A stretch of 64,000 nucleotides of DNA from Pseudomonadota bacterium (GTDB lineage: Bacteria; Pseudomonadota; Gammaproteobacteria; Burkholderiales; Burkholderiaceae_C): positions 1 through 64,000 of the forward strand of contig JAIUOW010000018.1 in NCBI GenBank assembly GCA_020161775.1, written 5' to 3'. Under the pieces are notes generated by a model that did no database searches, was not told where the DNA came from, and saw only the letters and a program-made list of their open reading frames with translations. The translations under genes and the position numbers were made by a program. The first letter of the stretch is position 1; each line of letters starts with the position of its first letter. Positions 16,408-26,132 of this stretch are shown one piece after another.

Positions 16408-16454
16408 CTTTCAAAAAGTCGCGACTTTCTGAAAATTGACTTTCAAAAAGTCGC
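16408..16454 (-). promoter_or_regulatory. Duplicated 15-base operator-like repeat upstream of the DUF4143 ATPase
   Basis: CTTTCAAAAAGTCGC occurs at 16408-16422 and again at 16440-16454, 32 bases (three helical turns) apart in the same orientation. The first copy is part of the perfect palindrome AAAGTCGCGACTTT (16414-16427). The repeats sit 20-66 bases upstream of the ATPase start and just beyond the tolC stop. Symmetry and spacing suggest a repressor site that overlaps the promoter; a -10-like TAAAAT lies between the first copy and the ATG. Confidence 0.55.
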
Positions 16455-16463
16455 AATTCGACG

Positions 16464-17780
16464 CTATTTCGTCAGCACGCCATTGATCTGCTGCAGGTCT
16501 TCGGCCTTGAGCGTGCCGTTGGCCTGGCGCAGCCTCAGGTTGCCCAGCAGCACGTTGTAGCGCGCTTGTGCCAGGTCGCGCTTGGTCTGGAACAGCTGGC
16601 TCTGGCTGTTCAGCACGTCGATGTTGATACGCACGCCCACCTGGTAGCCCAGCTTGTTGGCGTCCAGCGCCAGCTGGCTGGACTGCTCGGACGCTTCCAG
16701 CGCCTTGACCTGGCCCAGGCCCGACACCACGCCGAAGAAGGCGCTGCGCGTGGCCTGCGCTACCGAGCGGCGTGCCGCTTCCAGGTCGGACTGCGCCTTT
16801 TCTTCCAGCGACAGGGTTTCCCTGATGCGGTTTTGCGTGGCAAAGCCGGCAAACAGCGGCAGGTTGAACGACACGCCCACCGTGGTGTTGTTGGTGCGGG
16901 TCTGCACGCCGGTGATGTTGTTGGGCGCGCGGGCAATGCCGTAGCTGGCCGTCAGGTCCAGCGTGGGCTTGTGGCCGGCCTTGGCCTTGTCGGTCTCCAG
17001 GCGGGCGATGTCCAGCGCGGTCCTGAACTGCTGTACTGTGGGGCTGGCATCCTCGGCCTGTTGCACCCACAGGTTCACGTCGTCGGGTGACAGCGTGGGT
17101 AGCACCACCGGCGCGGCCAGCGGGTGCGGCTGCGCGCCGGCCTTGCCCACCAGGTTGTCCAGGGCCAGCCGTTTCACCCGCAGGTCGTTTTCGGCCGCGA
17201 TCTCCTGGGCCACCACCAGGTCGTAGCGGGCCTGGGCCTCGCGCGCATCGGTGATGGTGGAGGTGCCTACCTCGAAGTTGCGCCTGGCCGATGCCAGCTG
17301 CTCGGACACGGCAGTTTTCTGTGCGCGCACGAACGTCAGTGTGTCCTGCGCGGCCAGCACGTCAAAGTAGGCCTGGCTCACGCGGATGATCAGGTCCTGG
17401 CTGGCGGCATTCAGCTGCGCCTGGGCCAGCTCCACCTGCTTTTTGCCCTGTTCGTAGGTGGCCACGTTGGCCGGGCGGTACAGCGGCTGCGCAGCGCTCA
17501 GCGTGGCGTTTTGCGACGTGAAGTCCCGCTCCGATGGCGGCGTGCGCACTTCGGAATTGGTGCGCGACGCGCCAGCCGACAGGTTGGCCGACGGCAGGAT
17601 CCCCGCGCGTGCCTGTTCCGCGCGGAACAGGTTGGCGTCGTATTGCGACTTGGCCGACTGCCAGGTGGCGTCGTAGGCGCGCGCGGCCTCGTACAGCTCG
17701 ACCAGGCTTTGGGCATGGGCGGGCGCGGCAAACGCCGCACCCAGGGCCAACGACAGGGGAAGAAGCCGCAACGGGGTCAT
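16464..17780 (-). CDS. TolC-family outer-membrane efflux channel
   Basis: A 438-residue outer-membrane factor. A signal peptide (MTPLRLLPLSLALGAAFAAP...AHA) is followed by SLVELYEAARAYDATWQSAK and two OEP repeats with long helices (ARYDLVVAQEIAAENDLRV; TLDLTASYGIAR; ARYNVLLGNLRLRQANGTL). It forms the trimeric tunnel that completes the RND pump encoded upstream on the same strand. The ATG at 17780 is chosen because AGAAGGA lies just before it and the signal peptide begins there; the frame upstream is not conserved. The order tetR, adaptor, RND, pcm, rhodanese, tolC indicates one operon. Confidence 0.93.
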   Translation of the reverse strand: MTPLRLLPLSLALGAAFAAPAHAQSLVELYEAARAYDATWQSAKSQYDANLFRAEQARAGILPSANLSAGASRTNSEVRTPPSERDFTSQNATLSAAQPLYRPANVATYEQGKKQVELAQAQLNAASQDLIIRVSQAYFDVLAAQDTLTFVRAQKTAVSEQLASARRNFEVGTSTITDAREAQARYDLVVAQEIAAENDLRVKRLALDNLVGKAGAQPHPLAAPVVLPTLSPDDVNLWVQQAEDASPTVQQFRTALDIARLETDKAKAGHKPTLDLTASYGIARAPNNITGVQTRTNNTTVGVSFNLPLFAGFATQNRIRETLSLEEKAQSDLEAARRSVAQATRSAFFGVVSGLGQVKALEASEQSSQLALDANKLGYQVGVRINIDVLNSQSQLFQTKRDLAQARYNVLLGNLRLRQANGTLKAEDLQQINGVLTK

Positions 17781-17823
17781 GATCGTCCTTCTTTGAAACT
17801 GCTTTTCGGGGGATGCGTGCTCG

Positions 17824-18165
17824 TCAGTAGCGGGGCACCCGGGGGTCGCGCTCGGCTGACCAGGCGTCAATGCCGCCCGCGATGTTGGCCACATGGGCAA
17901 AGCCCTGCGCCGCCAGGAAGGCGGCCACGCGCTGGCTGCGCGCGCCGTGGTGGCACAGGCAGGCCACCGGCACGTTGGCGTCCAGCTCGCCCAGGCGCGC
18001 GGGGATGTCGTTCATGGGGATGGCCCGCAGCGCAAAGCCGTCGGGCTGCACGCTGGCGGTCTGCAGTTCCCAGGGTTCGCGCACGTCCAGCACCACGCCG
18101 GCGCTGCCGCCGGGCTGTGCCTGCATCCAGGCGGAGATGTCGTTGGGGCGAACCTGGTCGATCAT
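17824..18165 (-). CDS. Rhodanese-like domain protein
   Basis: A 113-residue single-domain rhodanese. The active-site loop is CLCHHGARSQRVAAFLA with the persulfide-carrying cysteine, preceded by VVLDVREPWELQTA. Such proteins carry sulfane sulfur or act in detoxification; the specific acceptor is not evident. It lies between pcm (14 bases upstream) and tolC (43 bases downstream) in the efflux operon, a placement recalled from other Comamonadaceae, without an obvious mechanistic link to the pump. Confidence 0.9.
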   Translation of the reverse strand: MIDQVRPNDISAWMQAQPGGSAGVVLDVREPWELQTASVQPDGFALRAIPMNDIPARLGELDANVPVACLCHHGARSQRVAAFLAAQGFAHVANIAGGIDAWSAERDPRVPRY

Positions 18166-18178
18166 GGTCAGTGTCAGC

Positions 18179-18844
18179 TCAGAAGTTGAAGCGCGAGGGC
18201 TCGGGGAAGTTCAGCAGGCGCGGGGCCACGGTGTCCCAGGGCTGGATGGTGGTGTAGCTGGCTTCGCCGGTACGGGTGATGAAGGTGGCGCGCATCATGG
18301 GTTCGTTGCCCACAATGGCCCCCAGGCGGCCGCCGGTCTTGAGCTGGGCCAGCAGGGCCTTGGGCACTTCGGCCACCGAGCCGCTGAGCACGATGACATC
18401 GAACGGCCCGTCCACGGACACGTCCCTGGCGCCGTCGGCTTCGCGCACTTCGGCGTTGGTGACGCCGGCCTTTTGCAGGTTGGCGCGGGCCAGCTGGGCC
18501 AGCGCCGGCTTGATGTCCAGCGTGATCACGCGCTGCGCCCGGTGGGCCAGCAGCGCGGCCATGTAGCCCGAGCCGGCGCCGATTTCCAGCACCTTTTCGT
18601 GCTTTTGCACCTGCAACTGCTGCAGCATGCGTGCTTCCACGCGCGGCGCCAGCATGCATTCGCCTTCGGGCAGGGGCAACTCCATGTCCACGAAGGCCAG
18701 CGCCTTGTGGGCCAGCGGCACGAAGTCTTCGCGCTTGACGACCGACAGCAGGGCCAGCACTTCAGGGTCGAGCACATCCCAGGGGCGGATCTGCTGCTCG
18801 ATCATGTTGAAGCGGGCTTGTTCCAGGGGGGTGAGCGTGGTCAT
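18179..18844 (-). CDS. pcm: Protein-L-isoaspartate O-methyltransferase
   Basis: A 221-residue SAM-dependent methyltransferase that methylates isoaspartyl residues in damaged proteins, starting their conversion back to aspartate. It begins with MIEQQIRPWDVLDPEVL, has the PCMT substrate region LPLPEGECMLAPRVEARMLQ, SAM motif I VLEIGAGSGYMAALLA, and IVLSGSVAEVPKALLAQLKT. Classic Pcm has PxxL-x-Q in this N-terminal part, and the match here is to the shorter betaproteobacterial form. It lies between the RND pump and the rhodanese gene on the same strand. Confidence 0.9.
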   Translation of the reverse strand: MTTLTPLEQARFNMIEQQIRPWDVLDPEVLALLSVVKREDFVPLAHKALAFVDMELPLPEGECMLAPRVEARMLQQLQVQKHEKVLEIGAGSGYMAALLAHRAQRVITLDIKPALAQLARANLQKAGVTNAEVREADGARDVSVDGPFDVIVLSGSVAEVPKALLAQLKTGGRLGAIVGNEPMMRATFITRTGEASYTTIQPWDTVAPRLLNFPEPSRFNF

Positions 18845-18865
18845 TTCGGGGTACTCCAGGCAGGA

Positions 18866-21800
18866 TCAGGACAAACCCTGAATTTTAGGGGGCACCGGGC
18901 GGCCGGCGAATCGCGCCCGCAACCAGCTGGCCAGGTCGTCCATGTAGCAATACACCACCGGCACCACCACCAGCGTCAGCAGCGACGAGGTGATGACCCC
19001 GCCGATCACGGCCTGGCCCATGGGCGCGCGCTGCTCGGAACCTTCGGTCAGGGCAAAAGCCAGGGGCACCATGCCAAAGATCATGGCCAGCGTGGTCATG
19101 AGGATGGGCCGCAGCCGCACCTTGGCGGCCAGCAGCAGGGCCTCGGCGCGTTCCATGCCGTCGTCTCTGGCGCGGATCGCAAAGTCCACCAGCAGGATGG
19201 CGTTCTTGGTCACCAGGCCCATGAGCATCACCACGCCGATGACCGAGAACATCGACAGCGACGAGCGGAACATCATGAGCGCCAGCACCACGCCGATGAG
19301 CGTGAGCGGCAGCGAGGTCATCAGCGCCAGCGGCTGCAGGAAGCTCTTGAACTGGCTGGCCAGGATCATGTAGATGAAGATGACGGCCATGACCAGGGCC
19401 GACACGGCGTAGCCAAATGACTCGGCCATGTCCTTGGTCGAGCCGCTGAACTTGTAGCGGTAGCCCGGCGGGAAGCTCACGCTGTCCAGCGCTTTGCGTA
19501 CGTCAGCCGACACCTCGCCGGCCGAGCGGCCGGACACGTTGCCGTTGATCGCGACCTCGCGCGTGAGGTCGCGCCGGTTGATCTGGTTGGGGCCGGTGCC
19601 TTCGCGCACCGTGGCCACCTGGTTGAGCCGCACGATGCGCGGGCTGCCGTCGGCGTTGCTGCCCAGCGTGAAGGGCAGGCGCTCCAGGTCCTGCGGGCTG
19701 TTGCGCGCGCCCGGTGCCATGCGAACGATCACGTCGTAGGTCTGGTCGTCGCTGGCACGCCAGTTGCCCACCGTCTGCCCGGCCACCAGGGTGCGCAGCT
19801 GGGCGGCGATCTGGCCCACGCTTAAGCCCAGGTCGGACGCGGCGTCGCGCTTGACTTCCACGTCGATCACGGGCTTGTCGGCCTTGATGCTGGTGTCCAG
19901 GTCCACCAGGCCGGGCACGGTGCGGATTTTTTCCGTGACCAGGCGGGTCAGGCGCTCCAGCTCCTTCAGGTCGGGCCCCTGCAGCGAAAACTCCACCTGC
20001 TTGTTGCCGCCCACGGCGTCCAGCAGGCCCACGTGCGTGACGGTGATGCCCGGCACCTGGGCCAGCCGCGCGCGCAGCACGCCCGACATCTGGTCCACAT
20101 TGCGGCTGCGCTGCTTGCGGTCCACCAGGCGCACGTATACGTTCGCGTAGATCTTGCCCTGCGCGTTGCCGGTGTTGATGGTGGACAGGGTGTAGCGCAC
20201 CTCGGGAAACTCACGCACGATGGACTCGACCTGGCGCGCCTTGGCCTCGGTCACTTCCAGTGCCGAGCCCACGGGGGTGTAGAAGGTGATGGAGGTCTCG
20301 GAAAAGTCGGCCTTGGGCACGAATTCCGTGCCCAGCAGCGGCACCATGAACACGCTGGCGATGAAGATGCCCACGGCCATCAGCACAGTGGCCAGCTTGT
20401 GCACCAGCGACCAGCGCAGGATGTGCTGGTAGGCGTCGGACAGGCGCTCGGTGCCCTGGTCGAACCAGCCGGTGACGCGGCCGATCGTGCGGTCATACAG
20501 CGTGTTGCCACGTGGCTTGCCATGCGCCTCGATTTCCGGGTCGTGCCAGACGCTGGACAGCATCGGGTCCAGCGTGAAGCTCACGAACATGCTGATCAGC
20601 ACGGCCGCCACGATGGTGATGCCGAACTCATGGAAAAACTTCCCGATGATGCCGCCCATGAAGCCGATAGGCAAGAACACGGCCACGATGGAGAAGGTGG
20701 TCGCCAGCACCGCCAGGCCGATCTCCTGCGTGCCGTCCAGCGAGGCGCGGAACGGGTCCTTGCCCATCTGCACATGGCGCACGATGTTCTCGCGCACCAC
20801 GATGGCGTCGTCAATCAGCAGGCCCACGCACAGGCTCAGCGCCATCAGCGTGATCATGTTGATGGTGAAGCCGAACATGTTCATGAACAGGAAGGTGCCG
20901 ATGATGGAGATCGGCAGCGTGAGCCCGGTGATGACGGTGGAGCGCCATGAGTTCAGGAACAGGAACACGATCAGCACGGTGAGCAGGGCGCCCTCGATCA
21001 GGGTGCGGCGCACGTTCTCCACGGCCACGCGGATCGGGCGCGAGCCGTCCAGGATGGGCTCCAGCCGCACGCCCGGCGGCAGCTGGCCCTGCAGCTCGGC
21101 CAGCGTGGCCTTCAGGCCGTCGATGACCTGGATGGTGTTGTCATCCTGGGCCTTCTGTACCGTCAGCAGCAGGGTGCGCGCGCCGTTGTACAGCGCCAGG
21201 CTGTCGATTTCCTGCGCGCCGTCCTTCACCGTGGCGACCTGGTCCACGCGCACGGCAGTGGCACCCTTCCTGGCGACGATGATCCGCCCGAAGTCCTCGG
21301 GCCGCTGCATGCGTGCGTCGATCTGCACCACGCGCTCTTGCTGCAGCGAGCGGATCGCGCCCACCGGCAGGTCCTGGTTCTCATTGCGCACGGCGGCCAC
21401 CACCTGGTCAGCCGTGATGCCCAGCGCCTCCATGGCCTGCGGGTTCAGGTAGATGTTGATCTCGCGCTTGGTGCCGCCCACCAGCGTGACCGAGCCCACG
21501 CCGCGCACGTTCTCCAGCCGCTTCTTGAGCACCTGGTCGGCCCAGTTGGTCAGCTCCACCGCGTTCATGGCCGGGCCTTTTGCAGCGTCCGGCAACACGG
21601 CCAGCGACCAGATGGCGCGGCTGGCGGGGTCAAAGCGCAGCACGCGCGGCTCTTTCACCTCGTCACGGAACGTGGGGCGGATGGCAGCGATTTTCTCGCG
21701 CACGTCCTCGGCGGCCTTGCGCCCGTCGATGTGCAGCTGGAACTCGATGATGACGACCGACTGGCCTTCGTAGCTGCGCGAGGTCAGCGCATTGATGCCG

Positions 21801-22024
21801 GCGATGGAGTTGACGCCTTCCTCGATCTTCTTGGTGACTTCGCTCTCGACGATCTCGGGCGAGGCGCCGGGGTATTCGGCCGTGACCACCACCACGGGGA
21901 AGTCGATGTTGGGAAACTGGTCGACCTTGAGCCGCTGGTAGGAGAACAGGCCCAGTACCACGATGGCCAGCATGACCATCGTCGCAAACACCGGGTTTTG
22001 CAGGCTGACGCGGGTGAACCACAT
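18866..22024 (-). CDS. RND multidrug efflux pump inner-membrane transporter (HAE-1, AcrB type)
   Basis: A 1052-residue proton-driven transporter. Twelve membrane helices in two halves are evident: VSLQNPVFATMVMLAIVVLG is the first, the proton-relay aspartates are in CVGLLIDDAIVVRENIVRH, and the second-half signature is VMLMGLVTKNAILLVDFAI with the relay lysine. Two large periplasmic loops hold the porter and docking domains. It exports drugs or other amphiphiles across the outer membrane with the adaptor encoded three bases upstream and the TolC-type channel at the end of the operon. The substrate range is not predictable. The gene is intact and of normal length. Confidence 0.95.
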   Translation of the reverse strand: MWFTRVSLQNPVFATMVMLAIVVLGLFSYQRLKVDQFPNIDFPVVVVTAEYPGASPEIVESEVTKKIEEGVNSIAGINALTSRSYEGQSVVIIEFQLHIDGRKAAEDVREKIAAIRPTFRDEVKEPRVLRFDPASRAIWSLAVLPDAAKGPAMNAVELTNWADQVLKKRLENVRGVGSVTLVGGTKREINIYLNPQAMEALGITADQVVAAVRNENQDLPVGAIRSLQQERVVQIDARMQRPEDFGRIIVARKGATAVRVDQVATVKDGAQEIDSLALYNGARTLLLTVQKAQDDNTIQVIDGLKATLAELQGQLPPGVRLEPILDGSRPIRVAVENVRRTLIEGALLTVLIVFLFLNSWRSTVITGLTLPISIIGTFLFMNMFGFTINMITLMALSLCVGLLIDDAIVVRENIVRHVQMGKDPFRASLDGTQEIGLAVLATTFSIVAVFLPIGFMGGIIGKFFHEFGITIVAAVLISMFVSFTLDPMLSSVWHDPEIEAHGKPRGNTLYDRTIGRVTGWFDQGTERLSDAYQHILRWSLVHKLATVLMAVGIFIASVFMVPLLGTEFVPKADFSETSITFYTPVGSALEVTEAKARQVESIVREFPEVRYTLSTINTGNAQGKIYANVYVRLVDRKQRSRNVDQMSGVLRARLAQVPGITVTHVGLLDAVGGNKQVEFSLQGPDLKELERLTRLVTEKIRTVPGLVDLDTSIKADKPVIDVEVKRDAASDLGLSVGQIAAQLRTLVAGQTVGNWRASDDQTYDVIVRMAPGARNSPQDLERLPFTLGSNADGSPRIVRLNQVATVREGTGPNQINRRDLTREVAINGNVSGRSAGEVSADVRKALDSVSFPPGYRYKFSGSTKDMAESFGYAVSALVMAVIFIYMILASQFKSFLQPLALMTSLPLTLIGVVLALMMFRSSLSMFSVIGVVMLMGLVTKNAILLVDFAIRARDDGMERAEALLLAAKVRLRPILMTTLAMIFGMVPLAFALTEGSEQRAPMGQAVIGGVITSSLLTLVVVPVVYCYMDDLASWLRARFAGRPVPPKIQGLS

Positions 22025-22027
22025 CGC

Positions 22028-23182
22028 TCAGGGCGCCCGTGCGGCGGAAGGTTGGGTGAAGCGCACCGCCGTGCCTTCGCGCAGGCTGCCCACGCTGCCC
22101 TGGATTACCAGCGCACCCGCGGCAAGGCCCTGCACGGCCACCAGGGTTTCGCCCGCGGCGTCCTGGGCGTCCTGCCCGCGCGCGCCGGCGCCCACGGGCT
22201 TGTGGACGACCTTGCCGTTTTCCACCACCTGCACATAGGGGGCAGGGCGGTCAGTGCGCAGGGCGCCCAGCGGCACGGCCACCGCGCTGGTGCGCGCCGT
22301 GCCCAGCGTGCCCTGGGCAAAAAGGCCCTGGCGCAGGCCGTCCACGCGGTCCAGGCCCAGGTACACCAGCACGCTGCGGCTGCCGGCCTGGGCGCTGGGG
22401 TTGATGCGCACCACGCGCGCCGTGACCGGCTGCGGGTTGCCTTCGATCTGCAGCGTGGCCTGCTGGCCCACGCGCACGGCCACGGAATCGGCGGCGCTCA
22501 GGGTGGCCTCCAGCTCCAGCCGGCTCAGGTCCACGATCTCGATCACGCGGGCGTCCACGCCCACGCGCTCGCCCGGCTGGGCCGCGCGCAGCGACACCAC
22601 GCCGGTGATGGGCGCGCGCAGCACGGTGTCGTCCAGCGCCTTGCGCGCCACGTCCACGGCGGCCAGCGCGGCCTTGTGGGTGGCCTGGGCGGCGGCCAGG
22701 TTGTTGGCCGATGTGTCCAGCGCCGTGCGCGAGATGAAGCCCTGGTCCACCAGCGCCTTGTTGTTGTCCCACTGGCGCTGGGCGATGTCGATCTGCGCGC
22801 GGGCCGCGTCGGCCTGCTCCTGCGCCTGGCGCACGCGCGACTGCAGCTCGGTCGGGTCCACCCGGGCCACCACCTGCCCGGCCTTGACCGCGTCGCCCTC
22901 GCGCAGCGTCAGGCCCTGCAGCTCGCCGGCCACGCGGGCCTTGACGGCGGCCGAGTTGACCGCCTTGAGCGAGCCTGAAATCGGCAGGCCCTGGGCGATC
23001 TCGCGCAGCTGCGCCTTGACCACATCGCCCTCGGCCAGCTCCACGGCCGCCTGCTCGCGCGTGGCCTGGGCCTGCACCGCCGCCTGCTGCTGCGCCTTGC
23101 GCGCCGACAGCGCGCGGGCCACGCCCAGCGCCACGGCCAGCACCACCACGGCCCAGACGACCCATTTCAGCCCACGTTTCAT
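22028..23182 (-). CDS. RND efflux periplasmic adaptor (membrane fusion protein)
   Basis: A 384-residue HlyD/AcrA-type adaptor. An N-terminal anchor helix ([21 protein letters not shown]) is followed by the lipoyl half-motif [20 protein letters not shown], an alpha-helical hairpin rich in Gln/Ala ([20 protein letters not shown]) and beta-barrel domains. It bridges the RND transporter and the TolC channel. Its ATG overlaps the TetR stop (ATGA), and the RND gene follows after three bases, so regulator and pump are co-transcribed. Confidence 0.94.
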   Translation of the reverse strand: MKRGLKWVVWAVVVLAVALGVARALSARKAQQQAAVQAQATREQAAVELAEGDVVKAQLREIAQGLPISGSLKAVNSAAVKARVAGELQGLTLREGDAVKAGQVVARVDPTELQSRVRQAQEQADAARAQIDIAQRQWDNNKALVDQGFISRTALDTSANNLAAAQATHKAALAAVDVARKALDDTVLRAPITGVVSLRAAQPGERVGVDARVIEIVDLSRLELEATLSAADSVAVRVGQQATLQIEGNPQPVTARVVRINPSAQAGSRSVLVYLGLDRVDGLRQGLFAQGTLGTARTSAVAVPLGALRTDRPAPYVQVVENGKVVHKPVGAGARGQDAQDAAGETLVAVQGLAAGALVIQGSVGSLREGTAVRFTQPSAARAP

Positions 23183-23853
23183 TTCTTGCCTCCGCGTACC
23201 AGCAGGCCGCCCAGGATGATGGCGGCCTGCGAATCAATGTACCGGCGCGGGTCCAGCGCCTGGCCGGCGGGCACGCAGGCGCCCATGGAATGCTTGGACA
23301 TCACCAGGAACACCATGGCGGCGATCACGCTGTACGCCGCATGGTCCATGTCGGTCACGGCAAATTCGCCGCGGTCCACCCCGCGCTGCAGGATGCGGCG
23401 GATCAGCGCGTGGCCGGGCTGGATGACCTCGGACTGGTAATAGGCGGTGACGTCGGGGAAGTTGTGCGCCTCGCTGATGATCAGCTTGGTGATGCCGGAC
23501 GCACGGGTGGCGCCAATGCGCTCCCACCACATGTTCATGGCGTAGCGCAGCATGTCGGCGCTGCTGCCGTCAAAGGCGTCGAACTCCGCGTTCCATTCGG
23601 TGAAGCGGCCGGCGATGTTCTCGCTGATGACGGCCTTGAAGAGTTCTTCCTTGCTCTGGAAATACAGGAACAGCGTGCCCTTGGACACGCCCGCCCGCGC
23701 GGCAACCTCTTCGGCTCGGGTGGCGGCAAAGCCCTTTTCAACGAACAGGTCCAGCGCGGCGTCCAGCAATTCGCCGGGCCGCGCCTCCTTGCGACGCTCG
23801 CGCTTGGGCGAGGCGTCGTCCGGGCGCGCGCGGATGAGCTTGGAAAGGGACAT
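23179..23853 (-). CDS. TetR/AcrR-family transcriptional regulator
   Basis: A 224-residue repressor-type protein. The N-terminal HTH is [20 protein letters not shown] followed by [20 protein letters not shown], a near-consensus TetR domain; the rest is a ligand-binding domain. It is the first gene of the efflux operon and overlaps the adaptor gene by ATGA. An imperfect inverted repeat at 23866-23879 directly upstream of its ATG is a candidate operator, so autorepression of the whole operon, relieved by a pump substrate, is the expected scheme. Confidence 0.93.
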   Translation of the reverse strand: MSLSKLIRARPDDASPKRERRKEARPGELLDAALDLFVEKGFAATRAEEVAARAGVSKGTLFLYFQSKEELFKAVISENIAGRFTEWNAEFDAFDGSSADMLRYAMNMWWERIGATRASGITKLIISEAHNFPDVTAYYQSEVIQPGHALIRRILQRGVDRGEFAVTDMDHAAYSVIAAMVFLVMSKHSMGACVPAGQALDPRRYIDSQAAIILGGLLVRGGKK

Positions 23854-23865
23854 GCGAAGTTAATG

Positions 23866-23879
23866 ACTGACTGGTTAGT
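23866..23879. promoter_or_regulatory. Candidate TetR-family operator
   Basis: ACTGACTGGTTAGT is an imperfect inverted repeat (five of seven pairs) embedded in an AT-richer stretch starting 13 bases upstream of the TetR start codon. Related TGACTGACTGGT-like sites are typical for AcrR-type repressors of efflux operons. The call rests on position and partial symmetry only. Confidence 0.4.
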
Positions 23880-23929
23880 AATGTAGCTTTCGGCCACCCA
23901 ACCGTCAAGGCATCCGCTTCGCGGGGGGG

Positions 23930-25126
23930 TCAGTAGAACGCCTGCAACCCCGTCTGGGCCCGGCCCAGGATCAGCGCGTGCACGTCGTGCGTGCCTTCGT
24001 AGGTGTTGACGGTTTCCAGGTTGATCATGTGGCGGATCACATGGTATTCGTCGTGGATGCCATTGCCGCCGTGCATGTCGCGGGCCAGCCGCGCGATGTC
24101 CAGTGCCTTGCCGCAGCTGTTGCGCTTGATCAGGCTGACCATCTCGGGCGTGGCGCGGCCTTCGTCCATCAGGCGGCCCACGCGCAGGCAGCCCTGCAGG
24201 CCCATGGCGATCTCGGTCTGCATGTCGGCCAGCTTCTTTTGAATGAGCTGGTTTTGCGCCAGCGGCCGGCCAAACTGCACGCGGTCCAGGGTGTACTGGC
24301 GGGCGCGGTGCCAGCAGTCTTCCGCCGCGCCCAGGGCGCCCCAGGCGATGCCGTAGCGCGCCTTGTTCAGGCAGCCGAACGGGCCCTTCAGGCCGGCCAC
24401 GTTGGGCATGAGCTGCGCCTCGGCCACAAACACGTCGTCCATGACGATCTCGCCGGTGATGCTGGCGCGCAGGCTCATCTTGCCCTCGATCTTGGGGGCC
24501 GTCAGGCCCTTCATGCCTTTTTCAAGAATGAAGCCGCGGATGCTCTCCTGTCCGCCGACCTTGCCGTCGGGGTCCTCGAGCTTGGCCCACACCACAAACA
24601 CATCGGCAATCGGCGCGTTGGTGATCCACATCTTGGCGCCCTTGAGGGTGTAGCCACCGTCCACCGGCTTGGCCCGCGTGAGCATGCTGGCCGGGTCCGA
24701 GCCATGGTTGGGCTCGGTCAGGCCAAAGCAGCCCACCCATTCACCCGTGGCGAGCTTGGGCAGGTATTTCTGCTTTTGCGCTTCGCTGCCGTATTCATTG
24801 ATGGGGTGCATCACCAGCGAGCTTTGCACGCTGATGGCGCTGCGGTAGCCGCTGTCCACCCGCTCCACCTCGCGGGCGATCAGGCCATAGGCCACGTAGC
24901 TCAGCCCGGCGCAGCCGTAGCCTTCAATCGTGGAGCCCAGGAAGCCCATGGCGCCAGCTTCGTTCATGATCTCGCGGTCAAACTTTTCGTGGCGCGCGGC
25001 CATCAGCACCCGGGTTTGCAGCTTGTCCTGGCAAAAACTGTGGGCGGCCTCGACGATGGCGCGCTCCTCGTCGCTGAGCTGGTCGGCCAGCAAAAAGGGG
25101 TCTTGCCAGTTGAAGTGGGATTTCAT
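23930..25126 (-). CDS. gcdH: Glutaryl-CoA dehydrogenase
   Basis: A 398-residue FAD-dependent acyl-CoA dehydrogenase that oxidises and decarboxylates glutaryl-CoA to crotonyl-CoA in lysine, tryptophan and glutarate breakdown. Diagnostic pieces are [18 protein letters not shown] at the N terminus, [17 protein letters not shown], the arginine-rich [16 protein letters not shown], and the catalytic base in [17 protein letters not shown]. Length and ends match the GCDH subfamily rather than general short-chain dehydrogenases. It is divergent from a LysR gene, the usual arrangement for gcdH. Confidence 0.95.
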   Translation of the reverse strand: MKSHFNWQDPFLLADQLSDEERAIVEAAHSFCQDKLQTRVLMAARHEKFDREIMNEAGAMGFLGSTIEGYGCAGLSYVAYGLIAREVERVDSGYRSAISVQSSLVMHPINEYGSEAQKQKYLPKLATGEWVGCFGLTEPNHGSDPASMLTRAKPVDGGYTLKGAKMWITNAPIADVFVVWAKLEDPDGKVGGQESIRGFILEKGMKGLTAPKIEGKMSLRASITGEIVMDDVFVAEAQLMPNVAGLKGPFGCLNKARYGIAWGALGAAEDCWHRARQYTLDRVQFGRPLAQNQLIQKKLADMQTEIAMGLQGCLRVGRLMDEGRATPEMVSLIKRNSCGKALDIARLARDMHGGNGIHDEYHVIRHMINLETVNTYEGTHDVHALILGRAQTGLQAFY

Positions 25127-25182
25127 GGGACATGTCTCCTGTAGATCGCTCTATTGTCAGACAGGCAAGAATAGCCGTCTAA

Positions 25183-25205
25183 TATTGAATACCTATCCAA
25201 CAATA
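25183..25205. promoter_or_regulatory. LysR-type inverted repeat in the gcdH/LysR intergenic region
   Basis: TATTG (25183-25187) and CAATA (25201-25205) form an inverted repeat with a 13-base spacer just before the LysR ATG at 25220. The 93-base gap is clearly AT-rich against its surroundings and must hold both divergent promoters. The repeat fits a LysR autoregulatory/activation site. Confidence 0.4.
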
Positions 25206-25219
25206 GAAATTTCGTATTC

Positions 25220-26104
25220 ATGGAATTCCGCCACCTGCGCTACTTCCTGGTGCTGGCCGAGGAACTGCACTTTGGCCGCGCCGCCCAGCGCCTGGCGATT
25301 TCGCAGCCGCCGCTGTCCACCAACATCCAGCAGCTGGAGGCGTCGGTGGGTGCAAAGCTGTTCACGCGCAACAGCAAGGCCGTGCAGTTGACCGAAGCCG
25401 GCCGTGCCTTCGTGCCGCAGGCGCGCGCACTGCTGGAGCAGGCGCAGCAGGCCGCGCGCCATGCGCGCGACGTGGCCGATGGCCTGGCCGGCAGCCTGCA
25501 GGTGGGGTTTGTGGGCACCATGCTGTACCGGGGCCTGCCGGCGCTGTTGCGTCGCTTTCAGGCCCAGCACCTGCGGCTGCGCCTGACATTGAAGGAGCTG
25601 AGCTCCAGCGAACAGCTCATCGAACTCGCCCACGAGCGGCTGGACCTGGGCTTTGTGCACACCACGCGTGTGCCGCCTGGGTTGGCGCAGGTGCAGGTGG
25701 CCAGCCAGCCTTTCGTGGCCTGCCTGCCGGCGGGCCATGCGCTGGCCCGCAAACGCACGCTGGCGCTGGCGGCGCTGCAGGGCGAGCCGTTTGCCTGTAT
25801 CTCGCGCGGGGTGTCGGCGGACTACCACGAGCGCATCGTGAGCCTGTGCCAGGACGCCGGTTTCATGCCCGAGATCCGCTACGAGCTGCGTCACTGGCTC
25901 AGCGTGGTATCGCTGGTGTCGCAGGGGCTGGGGGTAGCGCTGGTGCCGCAGGCTTTGCGGCAATCGGCATTGCCGGGGGCTGCGTTTGTGGCGTTGTCGG
26001 GCAGCAGCCTGCCGTATGACACGTATTGCCTGTGGAAGCAGGCGCGGGACCATCAGGCCTTGTCTGCGTTTGTGGAGGCTGTGAGGGTTGGCGTGCGCGC
26101 CTAG
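25220..26104 (+). CDS. LysR-family transcriptional regulator, divergent from gcdH
   Basis: A 294-residue LysR regulator. The HTH is seen in MEFRHLRYFLVLAEELHFGR and AAQRLAISQPPLSTNIQQLE; the effector domain follows (QVGFVGTMLYRGLPALLRRF...). Because it is divergent from glutaryl-CoA dehydrogenase with a shared 93-base control region, it probably responds to a glutarate/lysine-pathway metabolite and regulates gcdH (GcdR-like). The effector is inferred from context only. Confidence 0.9.
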   Translation: MEFRHLRYFLVLAEELHFGRAAQRLAISQPPLSTNIQQLEASVGAKLFTRNSKAVQLTEAGRAFVPQARALLEQAQQAARHARDVADGLAGSLQVGFVGTMLYRGLPALLRRFQAQHLRLRLTLKELSSSEQLIELAHERLDLGFVHTTRVPPGLAQVQVASQPFVACLPAGHALARKRTLALAALQGEPFACISRGVSADYHERIVSLCQDAGFMPEIRYELRHWLSVVSLVSQGLGVALVPQALRQSALPGAAFVALSGSSLPYDTYCLWKQARDHQALSAFVEAVRVGVRA

Positions 26105-26132
26105 TTTTTCTGAGCTTATGCTTCTTCCGGGT

